Of a stretch of 64,000 nucleotides of DNA, positions 45,165 to 57,872 are shown piece after piece; the stretch's first letter is position 1, and each line of letters opens with the position of its first letter. The notes under the pieces were generated by a model, which saw only the letters and a program-made list of their open reading frames with translations, was not told the DNA's origin and did no database searches. This stretch comes from Capillidium heterosporum (lineage: Eukaryota > Entomophthoromycota > Entomophthoromycetes > Entomophthorales > Capillidiaceae), in assembly GCA_016630905.1 (NCBI GenBank), contig WBMQ01000009.1, positions 1,240,001 to 1,304,000 of the forward strand, in the 5' to 3' direction. Position numbers and translations under genes: made by a program.

Positions 45165-45451
45165 TTATTCCTTCTTGTTCTTGGGGTTTTCAGGAGCCTC
45201 CTTCCACAAACCAGCGACAGCGACGAAAGCTTCCTTGTGGGTCTTGCCGGGGTTGTTCTTCTTCCACTCAGAAAGGTGGTCCTTCATGAACTTGTTGTAG
45301 GGAGTCAACTGCTTGGGGGCTTTGGTAGCTACAGACATATAACATTAGTAAAGGAATCCCAGCTTAAAAAATTGATAACGTCATTGGTTAAAGAGCCAAT
45401 AGTTGAAAATATTGAAGACTTACAGCGAGCTTTGGATTCGGCTTTAGGCAT
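45165..45451 (-). CDS. Small HMG-box/YABBY-like DNA-binding protein
   Basis: Two exons (45424..45451 and 45165..45328) encode 63 residues. After a short basic N-tail (MPKAESKARSTKAPKQ) comes LTPYNKFMKDHLSEWKKNNP, KTHKEAFVAVAGLWKEAPEN and a Lys-rich end (PKNKKE). The PYNKFMK...HKEAF...AA..WK..PENPKN pattern is that of the YABBY/HMG-like small proteins found in zygomycetes and basidiomycetes. Codon use is strongly biased to C/G third positions, quite unlike the AT-rich surroundings, as in highly expressed genes. A chromatin architectural role is inferred. Confidence 0.8.
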
Positions 45452-47319
45452 TTTGTTGTTAAGTTGGTAAGTAAATAAGGTTTATATGATCAAAAGAAAT
45501 AAAGATGGTTGAATTGAGTTTGTTATAGCGCTTTTTATATGTTTACAATTAAATTTTCATATCAAAAACCTTGTATCACAACCATGTAAACTACCAATAA
45601 TATAAGTAAGTTTATATTGGATAGGTCCAATGGTAAGCTATTGATATTCTAATTATACCCTATAAATTACGTAAAGCTGCCTTACTATTGTTCGAAATTT
45701 AACCATTCGTCAGTAGAATTTACCTTAAATGGCTACTTTTTACCAACTATTAGGTTAAGCTGTTGAATCAATAGATTGAAATCAGCTTAAGTTCATTAAG
45801 CCACCAATAAAAACTTATGAGTTTAAAGAAACTATTGGTTAGGTTCTTAGTAATGAATCGATAATAAGTAATTCAATAAGCAAGTCAAAACTTTGAGTTA
45901 GGGAAGGAGTTGGTAGATTGGGTCAATGGATGGCAGAGAAATTGGAGAATTCGACGCAATTATTCATTGGATTATGAGGCTAATTCAATGGAGTCTATCA
46001 AATCAAATGAATTTTATTGTTGAAATATAAAATCCAACTTGATTTTATAATGAACTTATAACTTTGATTGAATAGGACTTTTATAAGTGCTGTAGGATGC
46101 GGCTTAAAGTTGAATAAGTTTATGGAAAGTTTAGTTTGATGTATTTGGAGTGGAACAATAAGAAGTAGTTGCACTATTTCAAATGACTTTTATATTGAAG
46201 GTTCAGGTAAAAGATATTTAATATAGAAAGCAAGCTATAGGAAACTCGATATATATTTCTGCTTTTGGTTCTTCAATATTATAAAAGTATCTATTTTTTG
46301 ATTAGAGAGACTGTAATCTATATGAGTGAAAGAGGTAGTAATGGGTATCGTAAATTTTTGAATTGGTTCTTATTTAGTTTGAATCGTAAGCTAAAAGCTG
46401 GCTCATCTAGCTCTAGATTGAAGCCTATAGCTATTACACTCTATCTTGCTAGATACAATTAATTTTACATATACGACTGTCTATTTAAACATTTCTCATG
46501 CCAATAATACCCATTACAATAAGTATGTCTAACTTTCTTTATTGTTAAAAAGGCTATCCTCTATATCTAAATGTAGCTATATTTACTACAGCCGTAGTAG
46601 ATATCATCCAATCCTCGATCTATATTAATAAACTACATATCCCTCTTTTAGATCCATAAAAATTAATATCTATTTTACTTTGATGATAAATTTAATTCCA
46701 GCTCTTGAATCTGGGATATATCTGAACAGGTAGTCTATTTGATAAACGTTATAGGTGAAGAGGACACCTTGTACTTTGACAATACTATTATAAATTGACT
46801 TATGTATATAATACTAACAAAGTGGAAATATATACTAAAATCAAGTTATTATCTTTTAGGTAGTAATGGCTCTATTAGTTGATAATATTTATCCTTATAT
46901 TTTAGACTTCACACATCAAGCTTGTTAAAAGTAAACTTGATATAAATCTGAATGAACATGTAAGCTTAAAAAATTGCAATGTATATCCAACCAAAGTCAA
47001 TGGAATCCCCAGATTAAGCTATTGTATGCTAAAAATATTCTAAATCGATATTCCGTTTCTTAATTAATAGAAAACTTTGGCTTGGAAAACGACAAAAGAA
47101 GTTTATATATGAACATTTGAATCTAAGTTCAAGGTTTAAATGCACTTTGAAGATTCATTTTCCTTCTAAAATAAAAGGCACATAGAAATTAACAGTATAA
47201 AGCTCAACTTCAATACAAAAACTTCAAACTAAAATTTTATAAATTAAACTATACCCATTCTTTTGAAGTCATATTAAGCCTCTCTTTAGAAATATTTCAA
47301 TTAAACACCAAACTAAACT
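45452..47319. other. Gene-poor AT-rich region
   Basis: About 1.9 kb with no supported exon. A plus-strand ORF at 46265..46462 lacks ATG at its left edge and has random-like composition. Confidence 0.4.
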
Positions 47320-47899
47320 TTATTTTTTCTGGGCCTGAGCCTGTTGGAACGATGCTTGTAGCTTTGCCATCTAAAAAAATTTAATTACAAACAATTATAT
47401 CAAACTAATTTACCTCTTCTCGCTTCTTGTTCTGTTTGTCAGTTGATTGCTTAATCTGTACTTCCACCCGTTCACTACAAAATATAAATACTTTTACAAA
47501 AAGAACAAAGTTTACATTTCTTTCTTGATAAAGTCGATACGTTTAGCTACATTAGATTTAGCTTCGTTGGCATCTTGCTTTACTAAAACGGGACCTACCA
47601 ACTTGTAGATATCGGCTTCTTCTTCAAGTACATTAAATTCCTTTTAAATAAAACAAAACAAACACGCTTAATACCAGTTAATAAATAGAAAAGTGGTTGT
47701 TACCTTTTGAACAGCTTCATTTTCACGTAGCTGGGCTTCCAATTTAGTCCTTGAATCAACAGCTTGATTAAACTCTTTTGTAATTTACAGAGGTTTAAGT
47801 ATGGATGGATAAGTTTAAAAGTGTACCTTTCTGTAGAGTTTGGAAGGCTTGGGTTTCGGTTTCCAACTTTTTGGTAATGGATTGAAGATCGGTGGCCAT
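47320..47899 (-). CDS. PFDN6: Prefoldin subunit 6 (beta-type)
   Basis: Five exons (47827..47899, 47704..47774, 47516..47640, 47414..47474, 47320..47370) give 126 residues, the expected size. The two long coiled coils flank the beta hairpin EEEADIYKLVGPVLVKQDAN, the hallmark of PFDN6/Yke2, and the protein ends EEMAKLQASFQQAQAQKK. Prefoldin holds unfolded actin and tubulin for the CCT chaperonin. Introns 1 and 2 both end in AAAAG rather than YAG (47775, 47641), and intron 1 has a GTACAC donor. It is divergent from HUL5, with 283 nt between starts. Confidence 0.92.
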
Positions 47900-48182
47900 T
47901 GTTTATTTCTGTAGTTTCAAGTCGAGTTTCAACAACTTTCTAAAGTTTTGCTAAAGTTGGGTCGGAATAATTTCTAAAAACTAGCTCCTATTTGATGATA
48001 AATTATGATGAAAGCCTGGCTTACAAAAGTATATAAGTGAAAATAGCATCACTTTGCCTTGTAGAATTACATCACAATCATCAAAGCTCAGTTCTTTCAT
48101 TAAAGTCAGCGAAATTAAAAGGGCAGTCATCACTTCAACTGGTACAGTTGATTAATAGGAGTGTAAAGTGCCAACAAACAAT
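47900..48182. promoter_or_regulatory. Divergent PFDN6/HUL5 promoter region
   Basis: A 283-nt interval between two start codons. A frame open through it on the plus strand (48037 onward) has no ATG and non-conserved sequence. The paired genes both serve protein quality control, so shared regulation is plausible but unproven. No specific site recognised. Confidence 0.45.
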
Positions 48183-51100
48183 ATGTTCAGCTTCGACTAC
48201 CAACAAGAACAAGCGGCACATTAACTTGGGTGGTAAAGTCGTTGGAAACGACAAGGCTAACCTACTAGCTAAAGCCAAAGAAGAACGGAGATTGAGAGAG
48301 GAAAATAGGAAGAAAGAAAAGTCGATAGTAACTATTCAGGTAGCTTTTATATTACAAGTTTATCGGCTTAACTTTTCCAACCATATATAGCGGACTTTTC
48401 GAAGGTATAGAGCATGTATACAACTTGACAGTAGACTGCGCTTTGAATTCGATACCCAATTGGAAAGGTTTTACGACGATGGAACTGAAGTGTTTGATGC
48501 TTTTTATTCTTTGGTCCAACTGCTTATTTGTTTTTTCAACTTCAAACTTGAAAAGGATGTCGAGCGGTTATCTATATTGCTATCGATAGCTTGTAAAAGT
48601 TTCATGTTGCGTGGTACTTTTTGCAATTTTATTTTAAAATACCTAATAGCATTGTAAATAGATTTTACTTCCAAGTTTCTGTTAATTCCCCTACTTCCAT
48701 TAGATAACTTGTTGAGTTCGGATTCGTTAGAGAAACAATTAATTCAACTTCAAAAGTGTTGGCCCTACTTGATAGTTCGATTGTTGAAGTTAGTAGCGAA
48801 CATGCCCAGCTTACAAACTTTTAAGTAAGTAATTGAATTGACTTTATAGATTAATAGATTAGTAGTTGGGAAGTGGATTTTTACTTTACAGTTGCGGAGC
48901 TCAGTCAACGGGATAGTTTAATGCTAGATGATATGCAAATGTAAGTTTAATAGCATGTACCTATTTTTAAATCTTTATTCTATAGACCTCAAGATATTTC
49001 GATTAATCAGTATATATTGTCGAGTCTCCCTAGATACGGTTTCTTTAAAATTCTGGCGTATACCCTTGCCAATGACCAGGTAATTTAAAAGTTTACAAAA
49101 TTTCCTGATTTAGTCACATTATAGGATAATACCCATACACTAACTACATTAGAGTCGATGCTTCATTTAATTTTTAAGTATCCCTCCTCATACCAACTTA
49201 AAAATATGAAAGCATTGGTCGATGACTTCTTAACTAAAGTTACTATATGCACCTACCTACCAATCCAAGCTGTTGAATCCACCTTTGTACCTTTCAACGA
49301 CATTACTTTGATTTCAATCCTTGATCAAATTGATAGAGAGTATGGCTTGGATTCCTTATCCAACACTGATGGGCTATGTACACTGCTGACCAATTTGCTC
49401 TCCTTCCCATTTCCAAAGTCTGACGAAAAGGTAATTTCCAATATTTAATAGTAAATTTAAAATTCATTTATAGGCCCAGTTCTTTGATATGATTATCCGG
49501 CTTATTAACAAGATCAATGCATCAGCTGAGATTGAAAAAGTGGATATTAAAGTACAAGTGGAAGGGGAAGAAGGTAATTATCAGGCAAAATAGTGAACTT
49601 AAATATTTAATTTAGATGACAAGGCTTCACTCAGCTCCTTTGAATCTTTTGAAACAAGTTCAGACCTCAGCCTTCCTTCAACTTTCCAAGATTTTCTACT
49701 TTATCGTAACTTGGACTGGATACTCGATAGAAGCGTCCACTATGATCTACTAAGCATTATCTCCAACTGCAAGCCCAACAATTTAAGCTTGGTACTGCAA
49801 CTCTACCGTTATTTGACGCACCTGATCTCTAATGTGCCCAAATGTCGTATTTTATTGGCATCCCAATGCTTAACCCACCCTGAACTCCAGCTTTTGGAGA
49901 ACCTGTACTACCAAATCTTCGACTCACCTCTTTTGACTCAATTCCAGAGATTTGACGGCCGCTCCATCACAAGTAACTTTTATATATACTTCCATAGATT
50001 TACGTAAGTTAGGCAAAATCAATGGGGATTTCTGGGGCAAGCTATACTTGTTCATTACAATACTTTACGATCAGTTAATTGAGTTGGAGGATAGTCCATT
50101 GCCTGGTATGGATGTTAGGGAGGATAGCCTAAATATTGAACAGTTGTCTCATCTCGTCCAGAACCTTGGAGTGCTACTGTGCCAACTATACTACAGTGTC
50201 GAAATTTACGACTCCATCCTTGATCTTCACTTTGACGGTAGTCAGCCATATACCTTACGTCAACTACGGCAACAGGCTACCCACCTCCTCAGCCTTCTGC
50301 ATTCTCAAAAGTAAGTGTCTTAAATGCCTGTAAGCTCTTACTTACCTTCCAAATTCTAGTAGATACGGCATACCATCCTCGACTTGGGATCTGAAATGGG
50401 ACGTCCTGGAGGACCCAGAGTTCACTGTCAAGGTGGCCCAGCAGATCTACCTTCGACACGAAGAGTCCTACGACCAAGATATGAAATCTGAAGAGCAAAG
50501 TAGGGTAGGATTGTTGGACGCCATTCCTTTCTTGATCCCGTTTGAATTAAGATTGGATATCTTCGCCAAGACACTACAGTTCGACCAGGACAGGTAGATT
50601 TTCCTACTTGAACCATCACTGATTTTTGCAAATAGGTTAACTGAATCACCAGTCTTCATCAGGTCCATCAACAAAGAACCCTTAGTTATACATCGTGACA
50701 ACGTGTTGAATGACGGGTTCAAGACGTTGAACCCATTACAGTACAGGCTGAAATCCAAGGTCACTATAGCCCTTGTATCTTCGTTGGGAATGCCTGAAAT
50801 CGGCGTCGACGGTGGCGGCGTCTTCAAAGAGTTCCTAAATCTGTTCATCGAGCAGGCCTTTGCTCCTGCCACCAAACTGTTCGCCACAACCTCTAACCAG
50901 CAACTCTACCCCAATCCAGACCCTTGGGCTACTCGACCCGAGCAACTCCAGCTGTATAGCTTCCTAGGTCGTATGGTGGGAAAAGCACTCTATGAAGGTA
51001 TTCTCATGGACCTGAACTTCGCCCCTTTCTTTTTGAACCGGTGGTTAAGTAAAAAAAACGCGATGGAGGACCTGCGTTCCTTAGACCCGGCCCTTTACAA

Positions 51101-51749
51101 CGGCCTCGCTCAACTTAAAAATCTAAAGAGTACTGTCGAAGACTTAGGAATTGACTTTACTATAACCGACAAGTACTACGATGGTGTCAAAACCGTCAAC
51201 TTAGTGCCCAAAGGTAGCCAAGTTATTGTAACTTCCACCAACCTGCAAGAGTACCTCAGCAAAGTTGTTGACTACAAGCTGCATCGCCAAATCGAAAAGC
51301 AGTCCTTAGCCTTCCTAGATGGTCTCAAGGATTTGGTACCTTTGGAGTGGCTGCGTATGTTTGACAAGGATGAGTTGAGTAAAGTGCTAGGCGGCAACGA
51401 CAAGCCTTTGGATTTAGATGACCTCATCCACAATATCACCTACTCTGGCGTCTACGATGCCGACCATCCCCAGATCATTCAGCTGTGGCAAATAGTGCGA
51501 AGCTTCGATGACATTGACAAGGCTCGCTTCCTCAGATTTATGACGTCGTGTCCCAGGCCTCCACTACAAGGTTTTAAGACTTTGGACCCACCTTTATGTA
51601 TAAGGGACTCGGGTAGAGATGACTTCCGCTTACCTAGTGCCAGTACCTGTATCAATTTGCTCAAATTGCCTCTGTACTCAAGTGCCGAAGTCTTGCGCAA
51701 GAAGTTGTTATACTCTATTCGGGCCGAAGCTGGCTTTGAGTTGTCATAA
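48183..51749 (+). CDS. HUL5: HECT E3 ubiquitin ligase Hul5/UBE3C
   Basis: Eleven exons (48183..48339, 48391..48613, 48662..48824, 48863..48940, 48986..49079, 49125..49430, 49474..49573, 49616..49972, 49998..50310, 50360..50593, 50636..51749) give about 1,045 residues. The N-terminus has the family MFSFD start, the NLGGK block, KEERRLREENRKKEKS and an IQ-like TIQRTFRRYRACI. The C-terminal HECT domain includes GMPEIGVDGGGVFKEFLNL, LGRMVGKALYEGILMDL and LPSASTCINLLKLP, with the catalytic Cys 32 residues from the end. Hul5 extends ubiquitin chains at the proteasome. Exon 1 has a +1 frame break between MFSFDY and NKNKRHINLGG (about 48200-48212). The gap between exons 8 and 9 is a GT-AG stretch of only 25 nt. 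Confidence 0.92.
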
Positions 51750-52339
51750 TTTGGTTTAAGGTTTTTGGAAGATGAGTTCTGTATGGATATTAAACGATGT
51801 AAGTATAAATTATATTTTTGCTGGATAGGTAGAATTTCGGTAGTTGGGTTGAAGGATTTTGGATTTGGCTTTTAATTGTAAATGATTTCTATATAGTTTA
51901 AAGTTGATACTTACAGTCTTTGCCGAGCCTACAAGAACTGTAGATGTAAGTAACTCAAAGTTTTGAATCTTAGTGTTAAATTCATATCCGAGTCACCATC
52001 TATTTATATAGATAGAATGCAATGGTATTTCCATAAGACCAGTTTTGATATTAATTTATCCATCAGCATACAGCCTTCATCCGATATAATTGAACTTGAA
52101 GAGAACTATACACTTGCAAAGTTTAGCTTGCTAATAAATATTGTGTATGCTAAAAATGGAACTACTAGATAGCTGTTCTATTCTGAGTATCAACATTTGG
52201 ACTTGTAGATTAAGTGTTGCAGCATACGATGTAAAATATATAAAAGGTATAGTAGGAAACTAGCAGTTACATATATCTCCATTCAAATGTCGACCTCTAA
52301 TAATATCTAGGCTGTCTATTTAATAAAATAGTCTAAAGC
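51750..52339. other. Intergenic downstream of HUL5
   Basis: About 590 nt, AT-rich, facing the 3' end of the next minus-strand frame. No gene supported. Confidence 0.35.
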
Positions 52340-52738
52340 TCATAAATATGACTTATTTTGAAAGAAGCAAGGTAAACTTGCTGACGGTGATTTAATATTG
52401 AATACGCTATTTCCGAAATATGTATATCCGACTTTTACCAATTCGAATCGGATGAACAATCGCCACTGTAAATTCATAAAAGTCATTTTATATGCACATG
52501 TATTGCAAAGTGTAAAATATAAGGGTAGACCACCCTGCCCTAAATTCCAGGAATGTAAATATCCGGTCCACAAACTTTTACGATAGTATAAATGGTAGGG
52601 CCGAAGCATTGCAAACTTTAACCCCTTCTTGCTATGACAACCTCGACTAACCAAATCTTTTCTTTCTATATCGGTTCTGCCTATTGCCATTAGTAATGCC
52701 ATTACCAAGGGGATCAAGTTTATCAACAGGAGTTCCAA
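52340..52738 (-). CDS. Uncharacterised ORF, possible membrane or secreted protein exon
   Basis: A 132-codon minus-strand open frame with a hydrophobic start (LELLLINLIPLVMALLMAIG) followed by basic and aromatic sequence (KGLKFAMLRPYHLYYRKSL; WRLFIRFELVKVGYTYFG) and four cysteines. The frame opens upstream without ATG at its edge; the first ATG lies inside the hydrophobic part, so an earlier exon is likely, perhaps linked to coding-like sequence at 53129..53335 (LLVWVELSQVGSIKPDFFIP). No family recognised; may be a relic of a multi-pass membrane gene. Confidence 0.35.
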   Translation of the reverse strand: MELLLINLIPLVMALLMAIGRTDIERKDLVSRGCHSKKGLKFAMLRPYHLYYRKSLWTGYLHSWNLGQGGLPLYFTLCNTCAYKMTFMNLQWRLFIRFELVKVGYTYFGNSVFNIKSPSASLPCFFQNKSYL

Positions 52739-54033
52739 TTGTACGATTTTATCATACTGAAATTTGTAAAGTTCCCTAAAGTGGTCTAGCCAATTTCTAT
52801 TAATATGTGATCGATTAGATGCTATCCTGGTAAAAGTTAGAAAGGGAGGCCAAGTTGTCCAAAATTTAGGCCCGCTTTTTGAGCTTTGAATTAGGGTAAA
52901 TTAGATCAAAGGATTTCCGACCCTTTTCAAGAAAGGTTCTAGCTCTTCAAGAATATGTGATGTAACACAAATTTTTCACTTGGAGAACAAATTAGTTTCA
53001 TTTATGCGGTTGTAGGATAAACAGCTTAGCCGGGTATATAAACCAGGATTCAGAAAAAAAATCTAAATAGAGAAGCTTTGTCGCTTTGACAAGGTTGGAG
53101 CTTAGAACCAACGTCTAATCTATGACCGTTATAAATAGATGCTGCTTATTGACAGATTAAGGTCCAACCTTTTACTTTTGGTAAAAGGAACTTCGTGCAT
53201 ACCTTGGCTCTGCTGCGTATTTCGCAGACAGCATCTAATCTTCAAAATGGCTGGGATAAAAAAATCGGGCTTAATAGACCCGACTTGACTCAACTCAACC
53301 CAAACCAATAAAGCTTCCGTCTCAGATTCATACAAACTAAAATTTAGTTATCTTTGAAAGTCAGTTGAAATGGTGGTTCATCAGATCAATTCACTACGTT
53401 CAGAAATGAAAAGTGCGTTCTGACCATTGAATTCGTGCCAGCCCACCTATAATTGTTGAACAGGGCAGTACAGGTTCATATCTATTAGGCTTGTTTGTTA
53501 ATCCTATCAAAGCTCATCTATGTTTACTGGGTTGCCATCTAAACCCTTTGAAGAACACCCATCTACTGATGAAACTTCTAGTGTTGCTTATTCCGGTAAA
53601 CCCTGGAACCTGCTTTGCAAGGTATTTTTACGTAGCAAAGTGGTTTATAGTAGATAAAGGTGTACAAGCAAGTTCCATGTTGAATGTGCTTAAAAAGCGG
53701 TTAAATATAAGCAAACACAACAATTAATGTGGGATTCTTTAGTTCCGGCTTGCATAGAGGAATCTTGGGTAAAATGTTGAACTGAATTTACGCAGATTAA
53801 ATTAAACCTTTCCCTAATTAGGACTTTAACTTGAAATCCCGACATTACCAGTTCTTGGAATAAGAAATCTAAATCGGCCTAAGGTTCACAATTAAGAAGT
53901 GATAAAAAGATGCTAAAGCCTGACTCAAAGCTATAAATATGCAGCGTCCGATCCTTCTCATCAAGTTTACTAGTTTATAAATTAATTCAAAAAGTTTCTT
54001 ACTTTCTATCAACAAGAGAAAGTAGATAGCAAC
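52739..54033. other. Intergenic upstream of the ABC transporter
   Basis: About 1.3 kb. Contains the minus-strand fragment noted at 53129..53335 and a plus ORF 53491..53727 with no feature. The last 150 nt hold the transporter promoter; no clear TATA element within 60 nt of the ATG. Confidence 0.35.
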
Positions 54034-57000
54034 ATGGCAAAGAAGAACAAAGACAACAAGGACGACAAGGTGCAAAGTGTCAACGAACTACCACCCGTCC
54101 CCTTCAAAAAACTATATACTTATGCTAAGCCAATCGACTACCTATGTCTAATAATCGGTTCGATAACTGCTGCTGGTGCTGGTGCCGCCTTGCCAGCTAC
54201 CGCTCTACTATTCGGTAATATGGTCAATATCTTTGCCCGACAAGTAACCCACAGCATCTCCTCCCAAGACTTCCTAGCTGAAGTCAGCTACTTCGCCACC
54301 CTATTCATCTACCTAGGTCTAGGAGTCTTTGTATGCACTTACATCTACATGGCAACCTACATCTTCGTGGGGGAACGCCAAGTTCATCGTATAAGAGAAG
54401 AGTACCTTAAAGCCGTCCTACATCAGAATATCGCCTGGTTCGACAACTTGGGTGCTGGTGAGATTACCACCCGTATTACCAACGATACCAACTTAGTTCA
54501 GGATGGTGTAGGTGAAAAGGTAGCCGTCATCATCCAAGATATCGCCACTTTCATCTCGGGTCTCGTCATCGCGTTCACTAAGCAATGGAGGTTAGCTTTG
54601 GCCGTATGTGCCATCATCCCCATCATCGTCGTAACAGCTGGTATCATCAACAAATTCGCCGGCAAGTACACAACCAACGCCCTGAACTTCTATTCCAAAG
54701 CCGGTACCTTGGCTGAAGAAGCTATCTCATCTGTTCGAACTGCCATGGCCTTCAACCAGCAGAAAAAGCTAGGTAGGATGTACGACGACCTTTTGGATAA
54801 GGCTGAGGCTCAAGGTAAAAAGAAGGTCTACGTATCGGGTATCTCGATTGCAATCATCTTCTTTACTCTGTACTGTGGCTACGCCATCGCTTTCTACTAC
54901 GGTGGGTGGTTGTTGCACTGGGGATTAACTGAGCAAGGTGATGTCATCACTGTATTCTTCGGTGTACTGTTAGGTGCCTTCTCTCTGGGTAATGTACCTC
55001 CTCACCTGCAAGCTATTACCTACGCCCGTGGTGCCGGTTCCAAACTCTTTGAAGCTATCGATCGTGTCCCCAGTATCGACTCCTCATCCCCTGATGGCCA
55101 GAGGTTGTCCAAGGTTGAAGGTGAGCTCGAACTCCGTAACGTAAGCTTCAGGTACCCTTCCCGACCCGACGTCCCAATCTTTGAAGATTTCAGCTTGAAG
55201 ATCCAGCCCGGTACCACCGTCGCCTTAGTTGGTAGTTCAGGATCGGGTAAATCGACCACTATCCAGCTATTAGAACGCTTCTACGACCCTGATAGCGGTG
55301 AAATCATAATGGACGGCCACAACATCAACAAGCTCAATGTCAAATGGTATAGACAGCAACTCGGTCTCGTCTCCCAGGAACCTACCTTGTTCAGTGGTAC
55401 TATCGCCGACAACGTCGCCATTGGTTTAATTGGTACTCCCTTAGAGAAAGCTGAGCGTGAGCAGCAGATGCCCGCCATCACCGAGGCTTGTATCCAATCC
55501 AACGCCCATACCTTCATCACCAGCTTACCTCTCGGTTACGACACTCAAGTCGGTGAGCGTGGTTTCTTACTATCTGGTGGTCAGAAGCAGCGTATCGCCA
55601 TTGCCAGAGCCATTGTCAAGAATCCCAAAGTCCTCCTCCTAGATGAAGCTACCTCGGCTCTAGATACTCAGTCCGAAGGTATTGTCCAAGAAGCTTTAGA
55701 TAAGGCCGCCCAAGGCCGTACCACCGTCGTCATCGCCCATAGACTTTCCACCATCAAAGGTGCCGACAAGATTATTGTTATGGACCGCGGCCATGTCGTC
55801 GAAACTGGTAACCACAACGAGTTGATGGCAATGCCCAACGGTCACTACCGTAAGTTAGTTGAAATTCAAGATATCAAGAAAAAGAAGGAATCCAAAGAAC
55901 TAGAGGTCGACGAAAGTAACAGCTCTGTTGAGTACGTCGGTGAGAACGCTACCTACGAGCCCATGTTAATCGAGAAACCCGATGGTAGAACTGAGTTGGT
56001 ACGTGTCCCCACCAAGAACTCCATCATGTCGGTCAAGAGTAACATAGAAGAAGGAGTCCAGTCCGAGTTCAGCACTCCCTTAATGACTCTCATCAAGGAA
56101 ATCGTCAAAACCAACAAACCCGAGACTACCATCATCATCATCGGAACTTTGGGTGCCACCATCCTAGGTTTGATCTACCCCGTCGTATCCATTGTCTTCT
56201 CCACTTTGCTTCAAGTGTTCACCGAAACTGGCCAACAGCTTTTGGACGATACCGCCTTCTGGGCTCTCATGTTCTTGGTTATTGCCATATTCGCCGGTAT
56301 GGGTCAGCTCCTATGCCAGATTGGATTCGGTATTTCCTCCGAAAAGTTGTCCACGCGCCTCAGATCCAAGTCTTTCGAATCCATCTTGAGACAGGAGGTC
56401 GGTTGGTTTGACCGTGACGCCAATTCAACCGGTGCCTTAGTTTCCTCTTTATCCCAAGATACCCAGGACATCCAAGGATTCTCTGGCATTACTTTTGGTT
56501 CCATCCTCAACATCGTTATTAACCTGATCACTTGTGTTATTGTTGCTCTAGTTTACGGTTGGCGTCTAGCTTTAGTAGTTACGGCCTGTCTGCCCTTCCT
56601 TTTGTACGCCGGTTACACCCGTATTGCTATGATCCGTTCCTTCCAAAAGAAGAACAAGGCTGCTTACGCCAAGTCAGCCGAGATGGCTTGTGAGAACGCC
56701 GCTGCTATGCGTACCGTCGCTTCCCTAACCAAAGAAGATCAAGTCGTTGCCCGTTACCACGAAGAGCTGGAAGAGCCTTTGAAAGCTGGGTACCGTAACG
56801 CCTTTATTTCGTCCATTGTGTTCGCTTTATCCATGTCAGCCAACTTCTACGTCAACGCCTTGGCCTTCTGGTACGGTTCCACTCGTGTAGATGCCGGTGA
56901 GTACAACTTACAGATCATGTTCACGGTATTCATGGCTCTTATTATGGGTGCCTCCGGTGCCAGTCGTGTCTTCGCCTACGCCCCCGATATGAACAAGGCT

Positions 57001-57872
57001 CGTGATGCTGCTGCCTCTATCTTCTACTTGATCCACCGTCAACCCCACATTGACGCCACCCACGAAAGTCCTGGTAAAAGCTGAGCTCCAACGAGAAGAC
57101 TGGTTCCCCAATTAACGGTGTAGTCAAATTCGATAATGTAGAATTCTTCTACCCTACTCGCCCCGGTGCTAAGGTTTTAAAGGGTGTCAACTTTGAAGTG
57201 CAACCCGGCCAATTTGTTGCTTTAGTTGGTCCTTCCGGTTGTGGTAAATCTACTGCCATCGGTCTCGTCGAACGCTTCTACGATGTCCACAGAGGTAAAG
57301 TTACCATCGATGGTATGGATGTCCGTGATTACCATTTGCCTTCCCTACGCGATAATATTGCTTTAGTCGGCCAAGAACCTTCATTGTACGATTTGACTAT
57401 CCGTGAAAACATATTATTTGGTGCTCGTACCTATGGTGAAGCCCCCAGCGACCAGCAAGTTATCGATGCTGCTAAAGCGGCCAACATCCACGATTTCATC
57501 ATGACTCTGCCTTTAGGCTATGACACTATGGTTGGTGGTAAAGGAAGTCAGCTTTCCGGTGGTCAGAAACAAAGAATCGCAATTGCCCGTGCCCTCATCC
57601 GTAACCCTTCCATCTTGCTGCTCGATGAGGCTACTTCAGCCCTCGATGCTGAAAGTGAGAAAGTTGTCCAGACTGCTTTAGATGCCGCTGCTAAAGGTAG
57701 AACTACCATTTCTATCGCCCATAGGTTGTCTACAATCCAGAACGCTGATAAGATCTTTGTACTCAAGAACGGTAACATCGTAGAGAGTGGCAATCATGAT
57801 GAGCTACTGGATTTGAAGGGTGTCTACTTTGAAATGGTTCAGCAGCAGATTTTGGATAAGGAGGAGGAGTAA
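54034..57872 (+). CDS. Full-length ABCB-type (P-glycoprotein/MDR) transporter
   Basis: About 1,279 residues, no introns, organised TMD1-NBD1-TMD2-NBD2. NBD1 has Walker [10 protein letters not shown] near residue 402, signature [15 protein letters not shown] near 512 and Walker [12 protein letters not shown] near 535. NBD2 has Walker [10 protein letters not shown] at about 57228, [16 protein letters not shown] and [11 protein letters not shown]. Both sites look catalytically complete. Such exporters move lipids, peptides or drugs across the plasma membrane. A frame break of -1 type lies at the A4 run 57076..57079, between PGK and [11 protein letters not shown]: one more A would restore the frame through the linker into NBD2. 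Strong C-ending codon bias, distinct from AT-rich flanks, suggests high expression. Confidence 0.95.
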
